Origin: Arthrobacter sp. 35W
GTDB taxonomy: Bacteria > Actinomycetota > Actinomycetes > Actinomycetales > Micrococcaceae
NCBI RefSeq assembly: GCF_000482545.1
Contig: NZ_KI519454.1
Coordinates: 2,578,954 to 2,642,953 of the forward strand
Direction: 5' to 3'
Length of the DNA: 64,000 bases
The translations under genes were made by a program, and so were the position numbers. The notes beneath the pieces were generated by a model. The model was not told the DNA's origin. It saw only the letters and a list, made by a program, of their open reading frames with translations, and did not search any database. This document shows, one piece after another, positions 18,455 to 28,137 of this stretch. Numbering within the stretch: position 1 is the stretch's first letter; each line of letters starts with the position of its first letter.

Positions 18455-21229
18455 CTACCGGCGCTTCTTCTTGTTCTTGTTGGAGGTGGTGCGGCGGGCC
18501 GACGGCGGCAGGCCATCGGCCGAGCTGCGTCGTTCCACATGCGTCTCGGCGGCGCCGGAGGCATCCGGAGCCGTGAACTGCAGCTGGGCCGGCTTTTCCG
18601 GAGCCTCCAAACCGGGGGCCGTGAAGTGGACGGCGGGGGCGGGCTCGGCGTCCGCGCCGGAGCCGGCCACCCGGGCCAGCAGGGCCTCGGGCTGCTCGGC
18701 CACGAGGCCGACGGCTGCCGCAGCGGGCTGCTCCACCTGGACCTCGAGGTTGAACAGGAAGCCGACGCTCTCCTCGCGGATGCCACCCATCATGGCCTGG
18801 AACAGCTCAAAGCCCTCGCGCTGGTACTCCACCAGGGGGTCGCGCTGGGCCATGGCCCGCAGCCCGATGCCCTCCTTGAGGTAGTCCATCTCGTAGAGGT
18901 GTTCCTGCCACTTGCGGCCAATCACCGAGAGGACAACGCGGCGTTCGAGCTCGCGCATGGTGTCAGATCCCAGCGACTCCTCGCGGGCCTGGTAGGCCAG
19001 CCGCGCGTCGGACAGCAGCTCGGTCTTGAGGATTTCCGGGGTGACGCGGTCGATGCCGCCCACCTCGGCGGCGATTTCCTCGATGGTCACCGAGACCGGG
19101 AAGAGCGTGCGCAGATTGCTCCACAGCACCGCGTAGTCCCAGTCCTCGGAGTGGCCCTCGGCCGTGGCGGCCTCGATGGTCTCGTTGATGGTGTCCTCGA
19201 GGAAGTACTGCACCTTTTCGTGCAGATCGTCACCCTCGAGGATGTGGCGGCGGTCGCCGTAGATGGCCTCGCGCTGGCGGTTGAGGACATCGTCGTACTT
19301 GAGGACGTTCTTGCGCTGCTCGGCGTTGCGGCCCTCCACCTGGCCCTGCGCGGAGGCGATGGCCTTGGAAACAAGCTTGGATTCCAGAGCGACGTCGTCG
19401 GGCATGACCGAGCGGGACATCAGGCGTTCTGCGGCACCGGAGTTGAACAGGCGCATGAGATCGTCCGTGAGCGAGAGGTAGAAACGGGACTCGCCCGGGT
19501 CCCCCTGGCGGCCGGAGCGTCCACGCAGCTGGTTGTCGATGCGGCGGGATTCGTGGCGCTCGGTGCCCAGCACGTAGAGGCCGCCGGCGTCCAGCACGGC
19601 GTCGTGCTCGGCCTTGACGGCCTCCTTGGCGTCGCTGAAGGCCTCGGCCCAGGCGGCCTCGTACTCCTCCGGGGTCTCCTCCGGATCCAGGCCGCGGGCG
19701 GCCAGGGCGGTGACGGCGTTGAACTCGGCGTTGCCGCCGAGCATGATGTCGGTGCCTCGGCCGGCCATGTTGGTGGCCACCGTGACGGCGCCCCTGCGCC
19801 CGGCCTGGGCCACAATGGCGGCCTCGCGGGCGTGGTTCTTGGCGTTCAGAACCTCGTGCTTGATGCCCTTCTTTGCCAGCTGCTTGGAGAGGTATTCGCT
19901 CTTCTCCACGCTGGTGGTTCCCACCAGCACCGGCTGCCCGGTTTCGTGGCGGGCGGCGATGTCCTCCACCACGGCGGCGAACTTCACGATTTCGTTCTTG
20001 TAGACCAGGTCCGACTGGTCCACGCGCTGCATCGGCTTGTTCGTGGGGATCGGCACCACGCCCAGGGAGTAGGTGCCCATGAACTCGGCGGCCTCGGTCT
20101 CGGCCGTGCCGGTCATGCCGGCGAGCTTGCCGTAGAGGCGGAAGTAGTTCTGCAAGGTCACGGTGGCCAGCGTCTGGTTCTCCGCCTTGATTTCCACCCC
20201 TTCCTTGGCTTCGATGGCCTGGTGCATGCCCTCGTTGTAGCGGCGGCCGGCCAGGATGCGGCCGGTGTGCTCGTCAACAATGAGGACCTCGCCGTCGAGG
20301 ATGACGTAGTCCTTGTCGCGCTTGAAGAGTTCCTTGGCCTTGATGGCATTGTTCAGGAAGCCGATCAGCGGGGTGTTGGCGGACTCGTACAGATTGGTGA
20401 TGCCGAGGTAGTCCTCGACCTTTTCGATGCCAGGCTCCAGCACACCGACGGTGCGTTTCTTCTCGTCCACCTCGTAGTCGGTCTCGGGGTCAAGCCGCAG
20501 GACCACCTTGGCGAATTCGCCGTACCAGCGGTTGGCGTCGCCGGAGGCCGGGCCGGAGATGATCAGCGGCGTGCGGGCCTCATCGATGAGGATGGAGTCC
20601 ACCTCATCGACGATGGCGAAGTTGTGGCCGCGCTGGACGAGCTCGTCCCGGCTCCAGGCCATGTTGTCCCGCAGGTAGTCGAAGCCGAATTCGTTGTTGG
20701 TGCCGTAGGTGATGTCCGCGGCGTACTGCTCGCGGCGCACGGTGGGATCCTGGTTGGAGAGGATGCAGCCGCTGGTCAGACCCAGGAAGCGGTAGACGCG
20801 CCCCATCAGATCCGACTGGTACTCGGCAAGGTAGTCGTTCACCGTGACAACGTGCACGCCGCCGCCGGTGAGCGCGTTCAGGTAGGCCGGCGCGGTGGCG
20901 ACAAGCGTCTTGCCTTCACCGGTTTTCATTTCGGCGATGTTGCCCAGGTGCAGGGCGGCGCCGCCCATGAGCTGGACGCGGAAGTGGCGCATGCCCAGGG
21001 TTCGTGCAGATGCTTCGCGGACGGTGGCAAAAGCCTCCGGCAGCAGCTCTTCCAGGGTTTCGCCGTCGGCATGGCGGGCCTTGAGCCTGTCGGTTTCGGC
21101 CTTCAGATCGGCATCCGTGAAGGTTTTGAAGCTCTCCTCCAGCGAATCGATGGCATCGGCGTAGACGTTCAGACGCTTCAAGGTCTTGCGGTCACCGGTA
21201 CGGAGGACTCGTTCAAGAAGTGATGGCAC
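18455..21229 (-). CDS. secA: Preprotein translocase ATPase SecA
   Basis: SecA drives unfolded preproteins through SecYEG by ATP hydrolysis. The first nucleotide-binding domain has [12 protein letters not shown] (Walker A) near residue 101 and [16 protein letters not shown] (Walker B) near 205. The preprotein cross-linking domain and second motor domain follow ([21 protein letters not shown]). The helical wing region is intact. The C-terminus ends in a basic tail, [13 protein letters not shown], with no CxCx8CH zinc motif, as in other actinobacterial SecA1 proteins. GTG 21229 is chosen because GGGAG lies eight bases upstream; a TTG at 21244 overlaps that site. Length is 924 residues. Upstream in the same direction are the YcaQ-like gene and hpf. 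Confidence 0.97.
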   Translation of the reverse strand: MPSLLERVLRTGDRKTLKRLNVYADAIDSLEESFKTFTDADLKAETDRLKARHADGETLEELLPEAFATVREASARTLGMRHFRVQLMGGAALHLGNIAEMKTGEGKTLVATAPAYLNALTGGGVHVVTVNDYLAEYQSDLMGRVYRFLGLTSGCILSNQDPTVRREQYAADITYGTNNEFGFDYLRDNMAWSRDELVQRGHNFAIVDEVDSILIDEARTPLIISGPASGDANRWYGEFAKVVLRLDPETDYEVDEKKRTVGVLEPGIEKVEDYLGITNLYESANTPLIGFLNNAIKAKELFKRDKDYVILDGEVLIVDEHTGRILAGRRYNEGMHQAIEAKEGVEIKAENQTLATVTLQNYFRLYGKLAGMTGTAETEAAEFMGTYSLGVVPIPTNKPMQRVDQSDLVYKNEIVKFAAVVEDIAARHETGQPVLVGTTSVEKSEYLSKQLAKKGIKHEVLNAKNHAREAAIVAQAGRRGAVTVATNMAGRGTDIMLGGNAEFNAVTALAARGLDPEETPEEYEAAWAEAFSDAKEAVKAEHDAVLDAGGLYVLGTERHESRRIDNQLRGRSGRQGDPGESRFYLSLTDDLMRLFNSGAAERLMSRSVMPDDVALESKLVSKAIASAQGQVEGRNAEQRKNVLKYDDVLNRQREAIYGDRRHILEGDDLHEKVQYFLEDTINETIEAATAEGHSEDWDYAVLWSNLRTLFPVSVTIEEIAAEVGGIDRVTPEILKTELLSDARLAYQAREESLGSDTMRELERRVVLSVIGRKWQEHLYEMDYLKEGIGLRAMAQRDPLVEYQREGFELFQAMMGGIREESVGFLFNLEVQVEQPAAAAVGLVAEQPEALLARVAGSGADAEPAPAVHFTAPGLEAPEKPAQLQFTAPDASGAAETHVERRSSADGLPPSARRTTSNKNKKKRR

Positions 21230-21343
21230 GGATCTAGCTCCCAATCTGTGGTTGCCTCAACTGGCGTGCTTAGTCTACGTGAGATAACTGGGACCCCAAT
21301 GTATGGAACAGCCGTGTGGAACAGCCGCCGGATTTCCTTCCTA

Positions 21344-22615
21344 TCAACGGCCCGCACCCATGGCGGCGGACTCACGCTGCAGGGCTGCCGCAAGGTCGCC
21401 CCGGTCATCGACGACGACGGCGTCGAGGTCCAGCCACAGCGCCATCTCGGCCAGTTCGGCGGCCAATTCCGCAGCGGTCGACGCCGGTGCGCCGGGCTCG
21501 GCGTAGGCGCCCCTGACCCGCAGCACCTTGGCGGCACGGTCCGCCTTGAGGTCCACGCGGGCCACCATGTCCTCGCCCAGCAGGAAGGGCAGCACATAGT
21601 AGCCAAAGCGGCGCTTGGGTTCCGGCGTGTAGATCTCGATCCGGTAGTGGAAGCCGAACAACCGCTCCAGGCGGCGGCGCTCGAACACCATGGAATCAAA
21701 GGGGCTCAGCAGCGCCCGTCCGGCGGCCTTGCGGGGCATGGCCGCCGCCTGGTGCAGATAGTGGGGGCCGTCCCAGCCGCGGACCTCCACGGGAAGCAGC
21801 ACCTGCTGATCCACCAATTCGGCCACGGCGGTTGCGGCGGCGCGCACGGGCAGGCGGAAGTAGTCCGCCAGGCAGCGCACCGTCCCGATGCCGTGGGCCC
21901 GTGCCGAGGCCTCGATCAACCGGCGCATTGCGGCCCCCCGCCCGGCCTCACGAGCCGCCGCGCCGTCCGGGGCCTGCAGGCCTGCATCCAGCGGATCCTC
22001 GCCTGCCCGCAGCGCCGGCGGCAGCACCCGCCCGGTGAGGGTGTAGCGGCGCTCGAATTGCTCGCTTCTGGAGGCGGCCGACACCACACCCTGCTCGAAG
22101 AGGTCCTCCAGGACACGCTTGACGGCGTTCCAGTTCCAGCCCCATTGGTCCTTGGCGCCGGTTTCCTGGTGCCCGACGGCGTCGGTGAGCTGGCGGGCAG
22201 TCCGCGGCGGACCGCCGTCGAGCACGTCCAGAATGCTGGCGGCCAGCGACTCCTTCAGCGCCGGTTCCATGGCGGAGGCGCCGACCCAGGTGCGGTTCTG
22301 CCACAGCCGCAGGTCGGCAAAGTGCTCCGGCCGGATGAAGCTGGCCTCGTGTGCCCAGTACTCCATCATCTTCCGCGGGCTGCGCGCCGACAGACGCTCC
22401 AGAATGCTGCGGTCGTAGCCACCCAGCCGGGAGAAGAACGGCAGATAGTGGCTGCGCGCCAGCACGTTGACGGAATCGATCTGGACCAGCTGGAGACGGG
22501 CAAAGGTGCGGCCCACGGCCCGTGCATCGACGGGTCCCGTGGGCCGCACCTTGGACAATCCCTGTGCTGCCAGAGCGATCCGGCGGGCCTGTGGCAGGCT
22601 CAGCGCGGCGCCCAT
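21344..22615 (-). CDS. YcaQ/AlkX-like winged-helix DNA glycosylase family protein
   Basis: A 423-residue protein of the DUF1006/YcaQ family. It shows the repeated winged-helix architecture and the N-terminal motif LQLVQIDSVNVLARSHYLPF, which contains the QxD residues of the glycosylase pocket. YcaQ unhooks DNA interstrand crosslinks and removes bulky alkylated bases; AlkX/AlkW-type homologues occur in antibiotic producers. EYWAHEASFIR and WDGPHYLHQAA are other conserved stretches. The substrate here cannot be read from sequence. It lies 30 bases downstream of hpf and 114 bases upstream of secA, all on the minus strand, so co-transcription with hpf is likely. Confidence 0.8.
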   Translation of the reverse strand: MGAALSLPQARRIALAAQGLSKVRPTGPVDARAVGRTFARLQLVQIDSVNVLARSHYLPFFSRLGGYDRSILERLSARSPRKMMEYWAHEASFIRPEHFADLRLWQNRTWVGASAMEPALKESLAASILDVLDGGPPRTARQLTDAVGHQETGAKDQWGWNWNAVKRVLEDLFEQGVVSAASRSEQFERRYTLTGRVLPPALRAGEDPLDAGLQAPDGAAAREAGRGAAMRRLIEASARAHGIGTVRCLADYFRLPVRAAATAVAELVDQQVLLPVEVRGWDGPHYLHQAAAMPRKAAGRALLSPFDSMVFERRRLERLFGFHYRIEIYTPEPKRRFGYYVLPFLLGEDMVARVDLKADRAAKVLRVRGAYAEPGAPASTAAELAAELAEMALWLDLDAVVVDDRGDLAAALQRESAAMGAGR

Positions 22616-22645
22616 GCAATTGCTCCTAGTGGTTGGTTCCTATGG

Positions 22646-23365
22646 TTAGACGGTGGCCGGCTCGTCCGGGGAACGGTAGGCCAGCACCTGCTCCGGAACG
22701 GAGGCCTCATCCTTGCAGTCGGCGTCAAGGGTGATGACGCCGTAGGTCCATCCGCGCCGGCGGTAGACCACCGAGGGCTCCCCCGTCGATTCATCGATGA
22801 ACAGGTAGAAATCGTGGCCGACGAGTTCCATGTTGTCCACGGCGTCGTCCAGGGACAGCGAGGCTGCGGGGAAGACCTTCCGGCGGATCAGCACCGGAGA
22901 GTCACCGGCCGGGATGTCGTTTTCGATCTCATAGGGAGACCGCGCCTCGGCGAGTGCGGATGCGCCGCCCTCAAGCTCCTGCTCGTAGATCGGAGCGGAG
23001 GTGCTGACCGGCGTGAGGGCGCCGGTGGCGGTACTCACTGCCTGTGGTGTGTGGCGTCCGTGGTGGACCTTGCGGCGGTCCTTGGCCCTGCGCAGCCTCT
23101 CCAGCAGCTTGCCGTAGGCGACGTCGAAGGCGGCAAACTTGTCCGGGGCCGTAGCCTCGGCCCTGATCACGGGACCCCGTCCCGAAACCGTCAGCTCAAC
23201 GGTGAGCTGGGCGTCCGCGGCGCGAGAGTTGGGCTGTCGGGAGACCTTCGCATCGATCCGCTGGACCTTGTCTCCGAGCTGCTCGATCTTGGACATCTTC
23301 TCGCCTGCGTACTCGCGGAATCGGTCCGATACAGTCACGTTGCGACCGCTGATCATGAACTCCAT
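22646..23365 (-). CDS. hpf: Long-form ribosome hibernation-promoting factor
   Basis: HPF binds the 30S decoding centre and, in the long form, dimerises ribosomes into 100S particles during starvation. The 239-residue protein has the N-terminal HPF/YfiA domain (1-105, MEFMISGRNVTVSDRFREY) and a linker. The C-terminal dimerisation domain (about 175-235) contains VFPAASLSLDDAVDNMEL and YLFIDESTGEPSVVYRRRG. ATG 23365 follows GGAGG by five bases; the 34 residues encoded upstream in frame are not HPF-like. It lies 144 bp downstream of comF in the minus-strand run, with its own upstream inverted repeat. Confidence 0.95.
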   Translation of the reverse strand: MEFMISGRNVTVSDRFREYAGEKMSKIEQLGDKVQRIDAKVSRQPNSRAADAQLTVELTVSGRGPVIRAEATAPDKFAAFDVAYGKLLERLRRAKDRRKVHHGRHTPQAVSTATGALTPVSTSAPIYEQELEGGASALAEARSPYEIENDIPAGDSPVLIRRKVFPAASLSLDDAVDNMELVGHDFYLFIDESTGEPSVVYRRRGWTYGVITLDADCKDEASVPEQVLAYRSPDEPATV

Positions 23366-23435
23366 GGTGCCCTCCAAATGACTCCGGTGACACGACTGCC
23401 GGCAACAGACTTCACGCTGGTGCCGCGCTGTCGAC

Positions 23436-23487
23436 GGGTGGTTAACCTCTATGAGGTACCCGTTCACTCACGTTAGTTCAACCACCC
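23436..23487. repeat. Inverted repeat upstream of hpf
   Basis: GGGTGGTT and AACCACCC flank a small hairpin ACCTC-TAT-GAGGT (23445-23457), 70 to 120 bp upstream of hpf. It may be an operator or part of the hpf leader; it could also end comF transcription. No decisive feature separates these. Confidence 0.35.
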
Positions 23488-23509
23488 CAGTTATTCATCT
23501 TTTGGCCAT

Positions 23510-24376
23510 TTATTTTTTCCCCGAGTCTGCGCCGGACACCCCAAAGGGGTCTCCTCCGGGCCGCACCGCGGCGGCCAGGACGACGGCGCCGGCGACCACT
23601 GCACCCGCGGCGCGCAGGGCCCGGGCGGCCTCCGCCACCGTTGATCCGGTGGTCAGGACGTCGTCGACGACCCACACCAGCCTCCCGGCCACGTCGGCGT
23701 GTCGCCGCACACGCATGCTGTGGCGCACATTGCTCCGCCGGGCGGCCGCCCCCAGCCCCTTCTGGCTGCGCCGGTGCCACGGCGCCCTGGCCCGCAGCAC
23801 GACGGCGGGAACCACCCTGGCGCCTGCGGGGAGGGCCCGGCGGCGGCGCAGCACCCGCAGCAGCTCGGCCACCGGGTCGAAGCCGCGGCGGTGGAACCCC
23901 GCCCCCGAGGTAGGCACGGGGACCAGCAGGATCCCGGCGTCGCCATGCCCACTGCGGCGTCCAGATCCTGCCGCGCTGCCGTCGACGGCGGCACCGACGG
24001 CGGCTTCGACGGCCCGCCCGAGGCCGGTGGCCAGCCGGCCGGCGATCTCGGTGCTGCCGTGGTTCTTGAACTCAAGAATGGTTCTGGCCAGGACGCCGCG
24101 GTAGTGGCCTCCTGCCACGGCCGGCAGCAGCACAGCGCCGTCGTGCTGCACCAGCGCGGGGGCGCCGTGCTCGGCGGCAAAGGGATGGGCCCATGCCGCC
24201 CTGAGGTCGCGGGCGCAGCCGGGGCACAGCGCGGTGCCGGGCAGCGAACAGCCCAGGCATTCGCACGGAAACACCAGTTCCACGGCCTCGGCCCCGGCGG
24301 CCTCCAGCCACAGCCAGGCGCGCAGCCACAGCGGGCGTGCGCCGGCCCGGTGGCCCGCGCGGGGCGTGTTCTCCAT
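23510..24376 (-). CDS. comF: ComF-family phosphoribosyltransferase-like protein
   Basis: A 288-residue protein. The N-terminal third has a putative zinc-binding set of cysteines (C38, C40, C43, C51, C54). The C-terminal half is a phosphoribosyltransferase fold with the PRPP-loop motif VWVVDDVLTTGSTVAEA near residue 238. ComF proteins are needed for DNA uptake in naturally competent bacteria, but the family is widespread in species with no known competence and its reaction is unsettled. It lies between hpf and lpqB, as in mycobacteria (Rv3242c, from memory). No other competence gene is seen. Confidence 0.88.
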   Translation of the reverse strand: MENTPRAGHRAGARPLWLRAWLWLEAAGAEAVELVFPCECLGCSLPGTALCPGCARDLRAAWAHPFAAEHGAPALVQHDGAVLLPAVAGGHYRGVLARTILEFKNHGSTEIAGRLATGLGRAVEAAVGAAVDGSAAGSGRRSGHGDAGILLVPVPTSGAGFHRRGFDPVAELLRVLRRRRALPAGARVVPAVVLRARAPWHRRSQKGLGAAARRSNVRHSMRVRRHADVAGRLVWVVDDVLTTGSTVAEAARALRAAGAVVAGAVVLAAAVRPGGDPFGVSGADSGKK

Positions 24377-24455
24377 GCCCCAGTCTGGGCACGGCGCCCG
24401 GCATCCGCGGGCTGGGTGGTGCCCGCGGTGGACGATCCGGCGGCCTGCACCACCG

Positions 24456-24553
24456 GTGCAGGACCCGTCAGAGCCCGTCCAGGACCCGGCGGGCCCGTCC
24501 AGGACCCGGCGGCCCGTCAGAGACCCGGCGGGCCCGTCAGAGACCGATCAGCC
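24456..24553. repeat. Degenerate 19-21 bp tandem repeat after lpqB
   Basis: Five imperfect units of the form GTCCAGGACCCGGCGGGCCC run from 24456 into the lpqB stop codon region (lpqB ends at 24548 on this strand). Units alternate GTCCAGGACCC and GTCAGAGACCC. The array sits in the gap between comF and lpqB. It may act as a terminator-like 3' structure or be a slippage-prone repeat. Confidence 0.8.
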
Positions 24554-26329
24554 GGAGAACGAGGCCTGGCCGACGTCCTTGGATTGCATGCCCCACGCAT
24601 TGCCCACGCGGACAAACACCTCATGGGCCGTTTGGGCGTGGATCTCCAGCACCCCCGAGCCGGCACTGAGCCATTGGACACCGTCCAGCGGCGCCAGCAG
24701 CGTGGCACTGGATTTCAGGTCAAGGACCTCCAGAGCCGCGGGCCCGGAGGCCGCAGTGCGCCCGACCACCACCGAGGTCTCGCTGACCCAGGCGCCGAGG
24801 TTGGGATTCACGGTGCTGGGCAGCGTGATGGGCGTGGTGAGCTCCTTGGGGACCTCCCCGGTGCGCAGGATGCCGGAGATCTGCACGGTGCTGACGCCGT
24901 TCAGCTCCGAGACCACCAGGACCCGGCTGCCGTCGCGGGAAATCCGCAGCGCCGTGACAGTGCGGCCCAGCAGCCATTGCACCCGCAGCTGCACCGTGGG
25001 GACCCGGAGCCCATCGGGGCCCGCCGCGGGCTTGAAGGCCTGCACACGACCGCTGCCATCCCCGGACGCCGTCCACACCCAGCCCAGCGGAGAATACGAC
25101 GGCGGGGTCAGATTCACACCGCCCGCTCCGGCGTATTCCGGCTGGCCGGGCGCAACGGCGTAGACCTGGCCGCGGTCCCCGGTGAGGAAGGCATAGGCAT
25201 GCTGGTCGTAGGACACCGCCGGGAAGCTGGGCTGGTACTTGGCCAGCGAGCCCAGGCCCTCGATGGGCGACACCCGCCCGCCGTCATAGGCGACGAGCTC
25301 GTCCTTGGCCACAGCCACCTGCGTGGTGGACACCGGGTCGTTGATGACCAGGGCGGGAGCACCGCTGCCGCCCGGACCGAGGTCGATGTCGCGGGCATCG
25401 GCCCGCAGCGTGACGGAGGTGACGGTGTTCAGGTTCCGCTGCAGGGTCACCAGCAGCTGGGCCTGCATCTGCTGGCGGGCGGCCACCGAGGCGGCCAGCA
25501 ACGGTTCCGCTGTGAGGTCCACCTGCGCCACGCCGTTGTTGACCGGCACCGAGTCTCGGGCCAGCCGGATGCCGTCGGGGAAGGCGCTCGCCACGGCGCC
25601 CTTGAGGTACGGCGCCGGCCCGTCCAGCATGGCCCGCACGATGGACGTTGCAGTGGTGGACGCCCGCCCGGCCAGCCAGCGGACATCGGGGACGCCAAAG
25701 GTGAAGCCGGGATCGTAGAAGTACAGGGTGTAGGGGCTGTAGATGGTGGCAAAGTTGGCCGCCTGCAGCATGACGCCGTCGGGCACGGAGGTGATGCGCC
25801 ACTGGCCATCCACCTGGCCCAGGGTGAACCGGACGGTTTCCACGGCGCCCGCCGCCGCGGCGGCCAGGATTCCGGAGGCGTCCACCACCGAGGCCACGGC
25901 AAAGTCCACCGTGTACTCACCGGCGGCCGCGCTCTTGGCCACCTTGAAGTTGTCGTTGTAGACGAGCGTGCGCCTGTCCGCCTTCCAGGTGCCGGCCAGC
26001 GCAGGAGCCAGGAATTGCCGGGCCACCTGGAAGTCGTCGCCGACACCCGTACCGGCGGCGACGAACCCCTCGATTATGGCCTCGGGGCCCGCGCCGGGCA
26101 CCGGGGGCTGCTGCTGGAAGTCGATGTTGACGGGGTTGTTGCGCACGGGCAGTGGATCGCTCTTGCCCACGGGTCCGCTGGTGGGGATGGTGGCGCAGCC
26201 GGCCGTGGCCAGCAGCACGACGGCGGCCACGGCCACCGCCCGCAGGGCCCGGGCCGCGCGCCACCAGGGGGTCCCGGCGGCTCCCGCCGCCGGGCTGTTC
26301 CTTGCCACTGCAGTCACTGTGGAACTCAT
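24548..26329 (-). CDS. lpqB: Lipoprotein LpqB (GerMN/beta-propeller)
   Basis: A 593-residue secreted lipoprotein: hydrophobic signal with lipobox LLATAGC, the lipidated Cys being residue 45. An N-terminal LpqB domain, a GerMN-type domain (about 200-320) and a C-terminal beta-propeller-like region (from about 345) follow. In mycobacteria LpqB interacts with the extracellular part of MtrB and modulates MtrA phosphorylation, cell-wall homeostasis and division. It starts at an ATGA overlapping the mtrB stop by 4 bp, so expression is coupled to the kinase. The 44-residue N-terminal extension includes a basic WWRAARALR stretch before the hydrophobic core. Confidence 0.95.
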   Translation of the reverse strand: MSSTVTAVARNSPAAGAAGTPWWRAARALRAVAVAAVVLLATAGCATIPTSGPVGKSDPLPVRNNPVNIDFQQQPPVPGAGPEAIIEGFVAAGTGVGDDFQVARQFLAPALAGTWKADRRTLVYNDNFKVAKSAAAGEYTVDFAVASVVDASGILAAAAAGAVETVRFTLGQVDGQWRITSVPDGVMLQAANFATIYSPYTLYFYDPGFTFGVPDVRWLAGRASTTATSIVRAMLDGPAPYLKGAVASAFPDGIRLARDSVPVNNGVAQVDLTAEPLLAASVAARQQMQAQLLVTLQRNLNTVTSVTLRADARDIDLGPGGSGAPALVINDPVSTTQVAVAKDELVAYDGGRVSPIEGLGSLAKYQPSFPAVSYDQHAYAFLTGDRGQVYAVAPGQPEYAGAGGVNLTPPSYSPLGWVWTASGDGSGRVQAFKPAAGPDGLRVPTVQLRVQWLLGRTVTALRISRDGSRVLVVSELNGVSTVQISGILRTGEVPKELTTPITLPSTVNPNLGAWVSETSVVVGRTAASGPAALEVLDLKSSATLLAPLDGVQWLSAGSGVLEIHAQTAHEVFVRVGNAWGMQSKDVGQASFSG

Positions 26330-28137
26330 GATCCGCTCCCCTTGCCGCCGTGGTCCACCAGGGGCGGCTCCGATCCCGGCGCCGGTTCCATGGTGCCCAG
26401 GGCTCCAACCACCCGGATGGAGCCCGTCGCCGTGGTGACGGGGGCCGTGTGCAGCGCCACGGCGCCGGCTGTTGCACTGCCGCCGTCGGGCGGAAGATGC
26501 ATGGGCGAATGGGCCAGCACCATGCCACGGTGCCGCGGCAGGGTGAGCCGGAAGCAGGAGCCCTCGCCCTCGCGGCCCCAGGCCTCGAGCCAGCCGCCGT
26601 GCAGCCGGGTGTCCTCCATGGCAATGGAGAGCCCCAGCCCGCTGCCGCCGGTGGTGCGGGCGCGCGCCGGATCGGCACGCCAGAACCTGTCAAACACGCG
26701 GCCAATGGCGGCCTCGGACATGCCGATGCCGTAGTCGCGCACGGCGATGGCCACGGCGTGGCGGTCGGCGGAGACAAACACCTTCACGGGCCGCCCCTCG
26801 CCGTGCTCGAGGGCGTTCAGCACCAGATTCCGCAGGATCCGATCGATCCGGCGCGGGTCGACGTCGGCGATGCAGCCGCCCGGAAGGCCGGAGACGACGC
26901 TCAGTTCCGAACCCGTGGCGTCCGCCACCGGGGACGCGCCCTCGATGACGTTGTGGATGATGGAGAACATCTCCGCCGATTCCAGATCCAGCACGGCCGC
27001 GCCGGCGTCAAAGCGGGAGATCTCCAACAAATCCGCCAGCAGCGATTGGAAACGCTCCACCTGGTGGTACAGCAGTTCGGCCGAGCGCTTGTTGATGGGG
27101 TCGAAGGAATCGCGCGCGTCGAAGAGCACCTCGGCTGCCATCCGGACGGTGGTCAGGGGCGTGCGCAGTTCGTGCGACACATCCGAAACAAAGCGCTGCT
27201 GCATTTGGGACAACGTGCCCAGGGCGGTGATCTGGTCCTGCAGCGAGGTGGCCATCCGGTTGAAGGAGACGGCCAGGCGGGCCATCTCGTCCTCGCCCCG
27301 CACGGCCATCCGCTCCTGGAGCTCGCCGTCGGCCAGCTGTTCGGAGACCTCCGCCGCCTGGCGCACTGGCGCGACGACGGTCCGCGTCACGTACCAAACG
27401 ATGCCGCCGATGAGCACCAGCAGCATGGCCCCCACCAGCCACATGACGGACTGGATGTAGTTCAGCGTGTTCTGGGCCGACTGCAGATCGTAGATCAGAT
27501 ACAGCTCATAGTTGGTGCCCAGCAGGGAGACCTGGCTGCCCATGACGATGGCCGGATGGACGGCGGAGGGTCCGCTGGGCAGCCCGATGGACTGCCAGAG
27601 CTGGCCGGTGGCGTTGTTCTGGACCGCCTTGCGCAGCGCATCGGGAATGATGGCGCTGGTGATGCCGCCGGAATCCGAGGAGGTCACGGCCAGCGAGTTC
27701 GTCTGGCCCGGGATCTTCACCATTACGTACTTGCGGTTGTCGTCGGAGCCGCCAACCTCCAGCAGCTTCAGCGTGTCCCGGACATAGGTCGAAACGCTCG
27801 GGAGGTCGGAGAGCTGGGCGTTGTTGAAGCTCTCCTGCACCTGGGTGGCGCCGCGGGCGGACTCCTGCTTGGACTGCTGCAGCCGCTCCTGGAACAGGCC
27901 GTTGGCGATCTGGTTGGACAGGAACGCGCCGACGCCGACGACGGCGATGAAGGAAATCACCAGGGTCACCAGGACCGTGCGGAACTGCAGCGAGGTGCGC
28001 CACCGCCGCCGCAGGGCCGCAAGGACACGCAGCGACAGGGTGCGTACACGGCCCAGCAGCCAGCGGGCCGCGGCCACCGCAGTGGCGGCCAGGCTGGCCG
28101 GCGTGGGGCTATGACCCTGCTTTGTAGCCGACACCAC
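26326..28137 (-). CDS. mtrB: Sensor histidine kinase MtrB
   Basis: Membrane histidine kinase of the MtrAB system that coordinates cell-wall metabolism with division. There are two membrane helices (about 53-75 and 208-232) bounding an extracellular sensor region, then HAMP (about 232-290). The H-box DVSHELRTPLTTVRM lies near residue 319. The ATPase domain has NALEHGEG, DYGIGM and GGSGLGLSI. The gene overlaps mtrA by 29 bp and lpqB by 4 bp, so all three are one transcript. Two adjacent GTG codons (28137, 28134) are possible starts and neither has a strong ribosome site, which is usual for a coupled gene. Confidence 0.95.
   Translation of the reverse strand: MVSATKQGHSPTPASLAATAVAAARWLLGRVRTLSLRVLAALRRRWRTSLQFRTVLVTLVISFIAVVGVGAFLSNQIANGLFQERLQQSKQESARGATQVQESFNNAQLSDLPSVSTYVRDTLKLLEVGGSDDNRKYVMVKIPGQTNSLAVTSSDSGGITSAIIPDALRKAVQNNATGQLWQSIGLPSGPSAVHPAIVMGSQVSLLGTNYELYLIYDLQSAQNTLNYIQSVMWLVGAMLLVLIGGIVWYVTRTVVAPVRQAAEVSEQLADGELQERMAVRGEDEMARLAVSFNRMATSLQDQITALGTLSQMQQRFVSDVSHELRTPLTTVRMAAEVLFDARDSFDPINKRSAELLYHQVERFQSLLADLLEISRFDAGAAVLDLESAEMFSIIHNVIEGASPVADATGSELSVVSGLPGGCIADVDPRRIDRILRNLVLNALEHGEGRPVKVFVSADRHAVAIAVRDYGIGMSEAAIGRVFDRFWRADPARARTTGGSGLGLSIAMEDTRLHGGWLEAWGREGEGSCFRLTLPRHRGMVLAHSPMHLPPDGGSATAGAVALHTAPVTTATGSIRVVGALGTMEPAPGSEPPLVDHGGKGSGS

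Noticed and set aside
18410..21223. A 937-codon open frame antisense to secA
   Set aside because: Mirror of secA codon bias; Val/Gly/Leu/His-rich with no family pattern.
21227..21244. TTG start for secA five codons upstream
   Set aside because: It overlaps the GGGAG ribosome site that serves the GTG at 21229.
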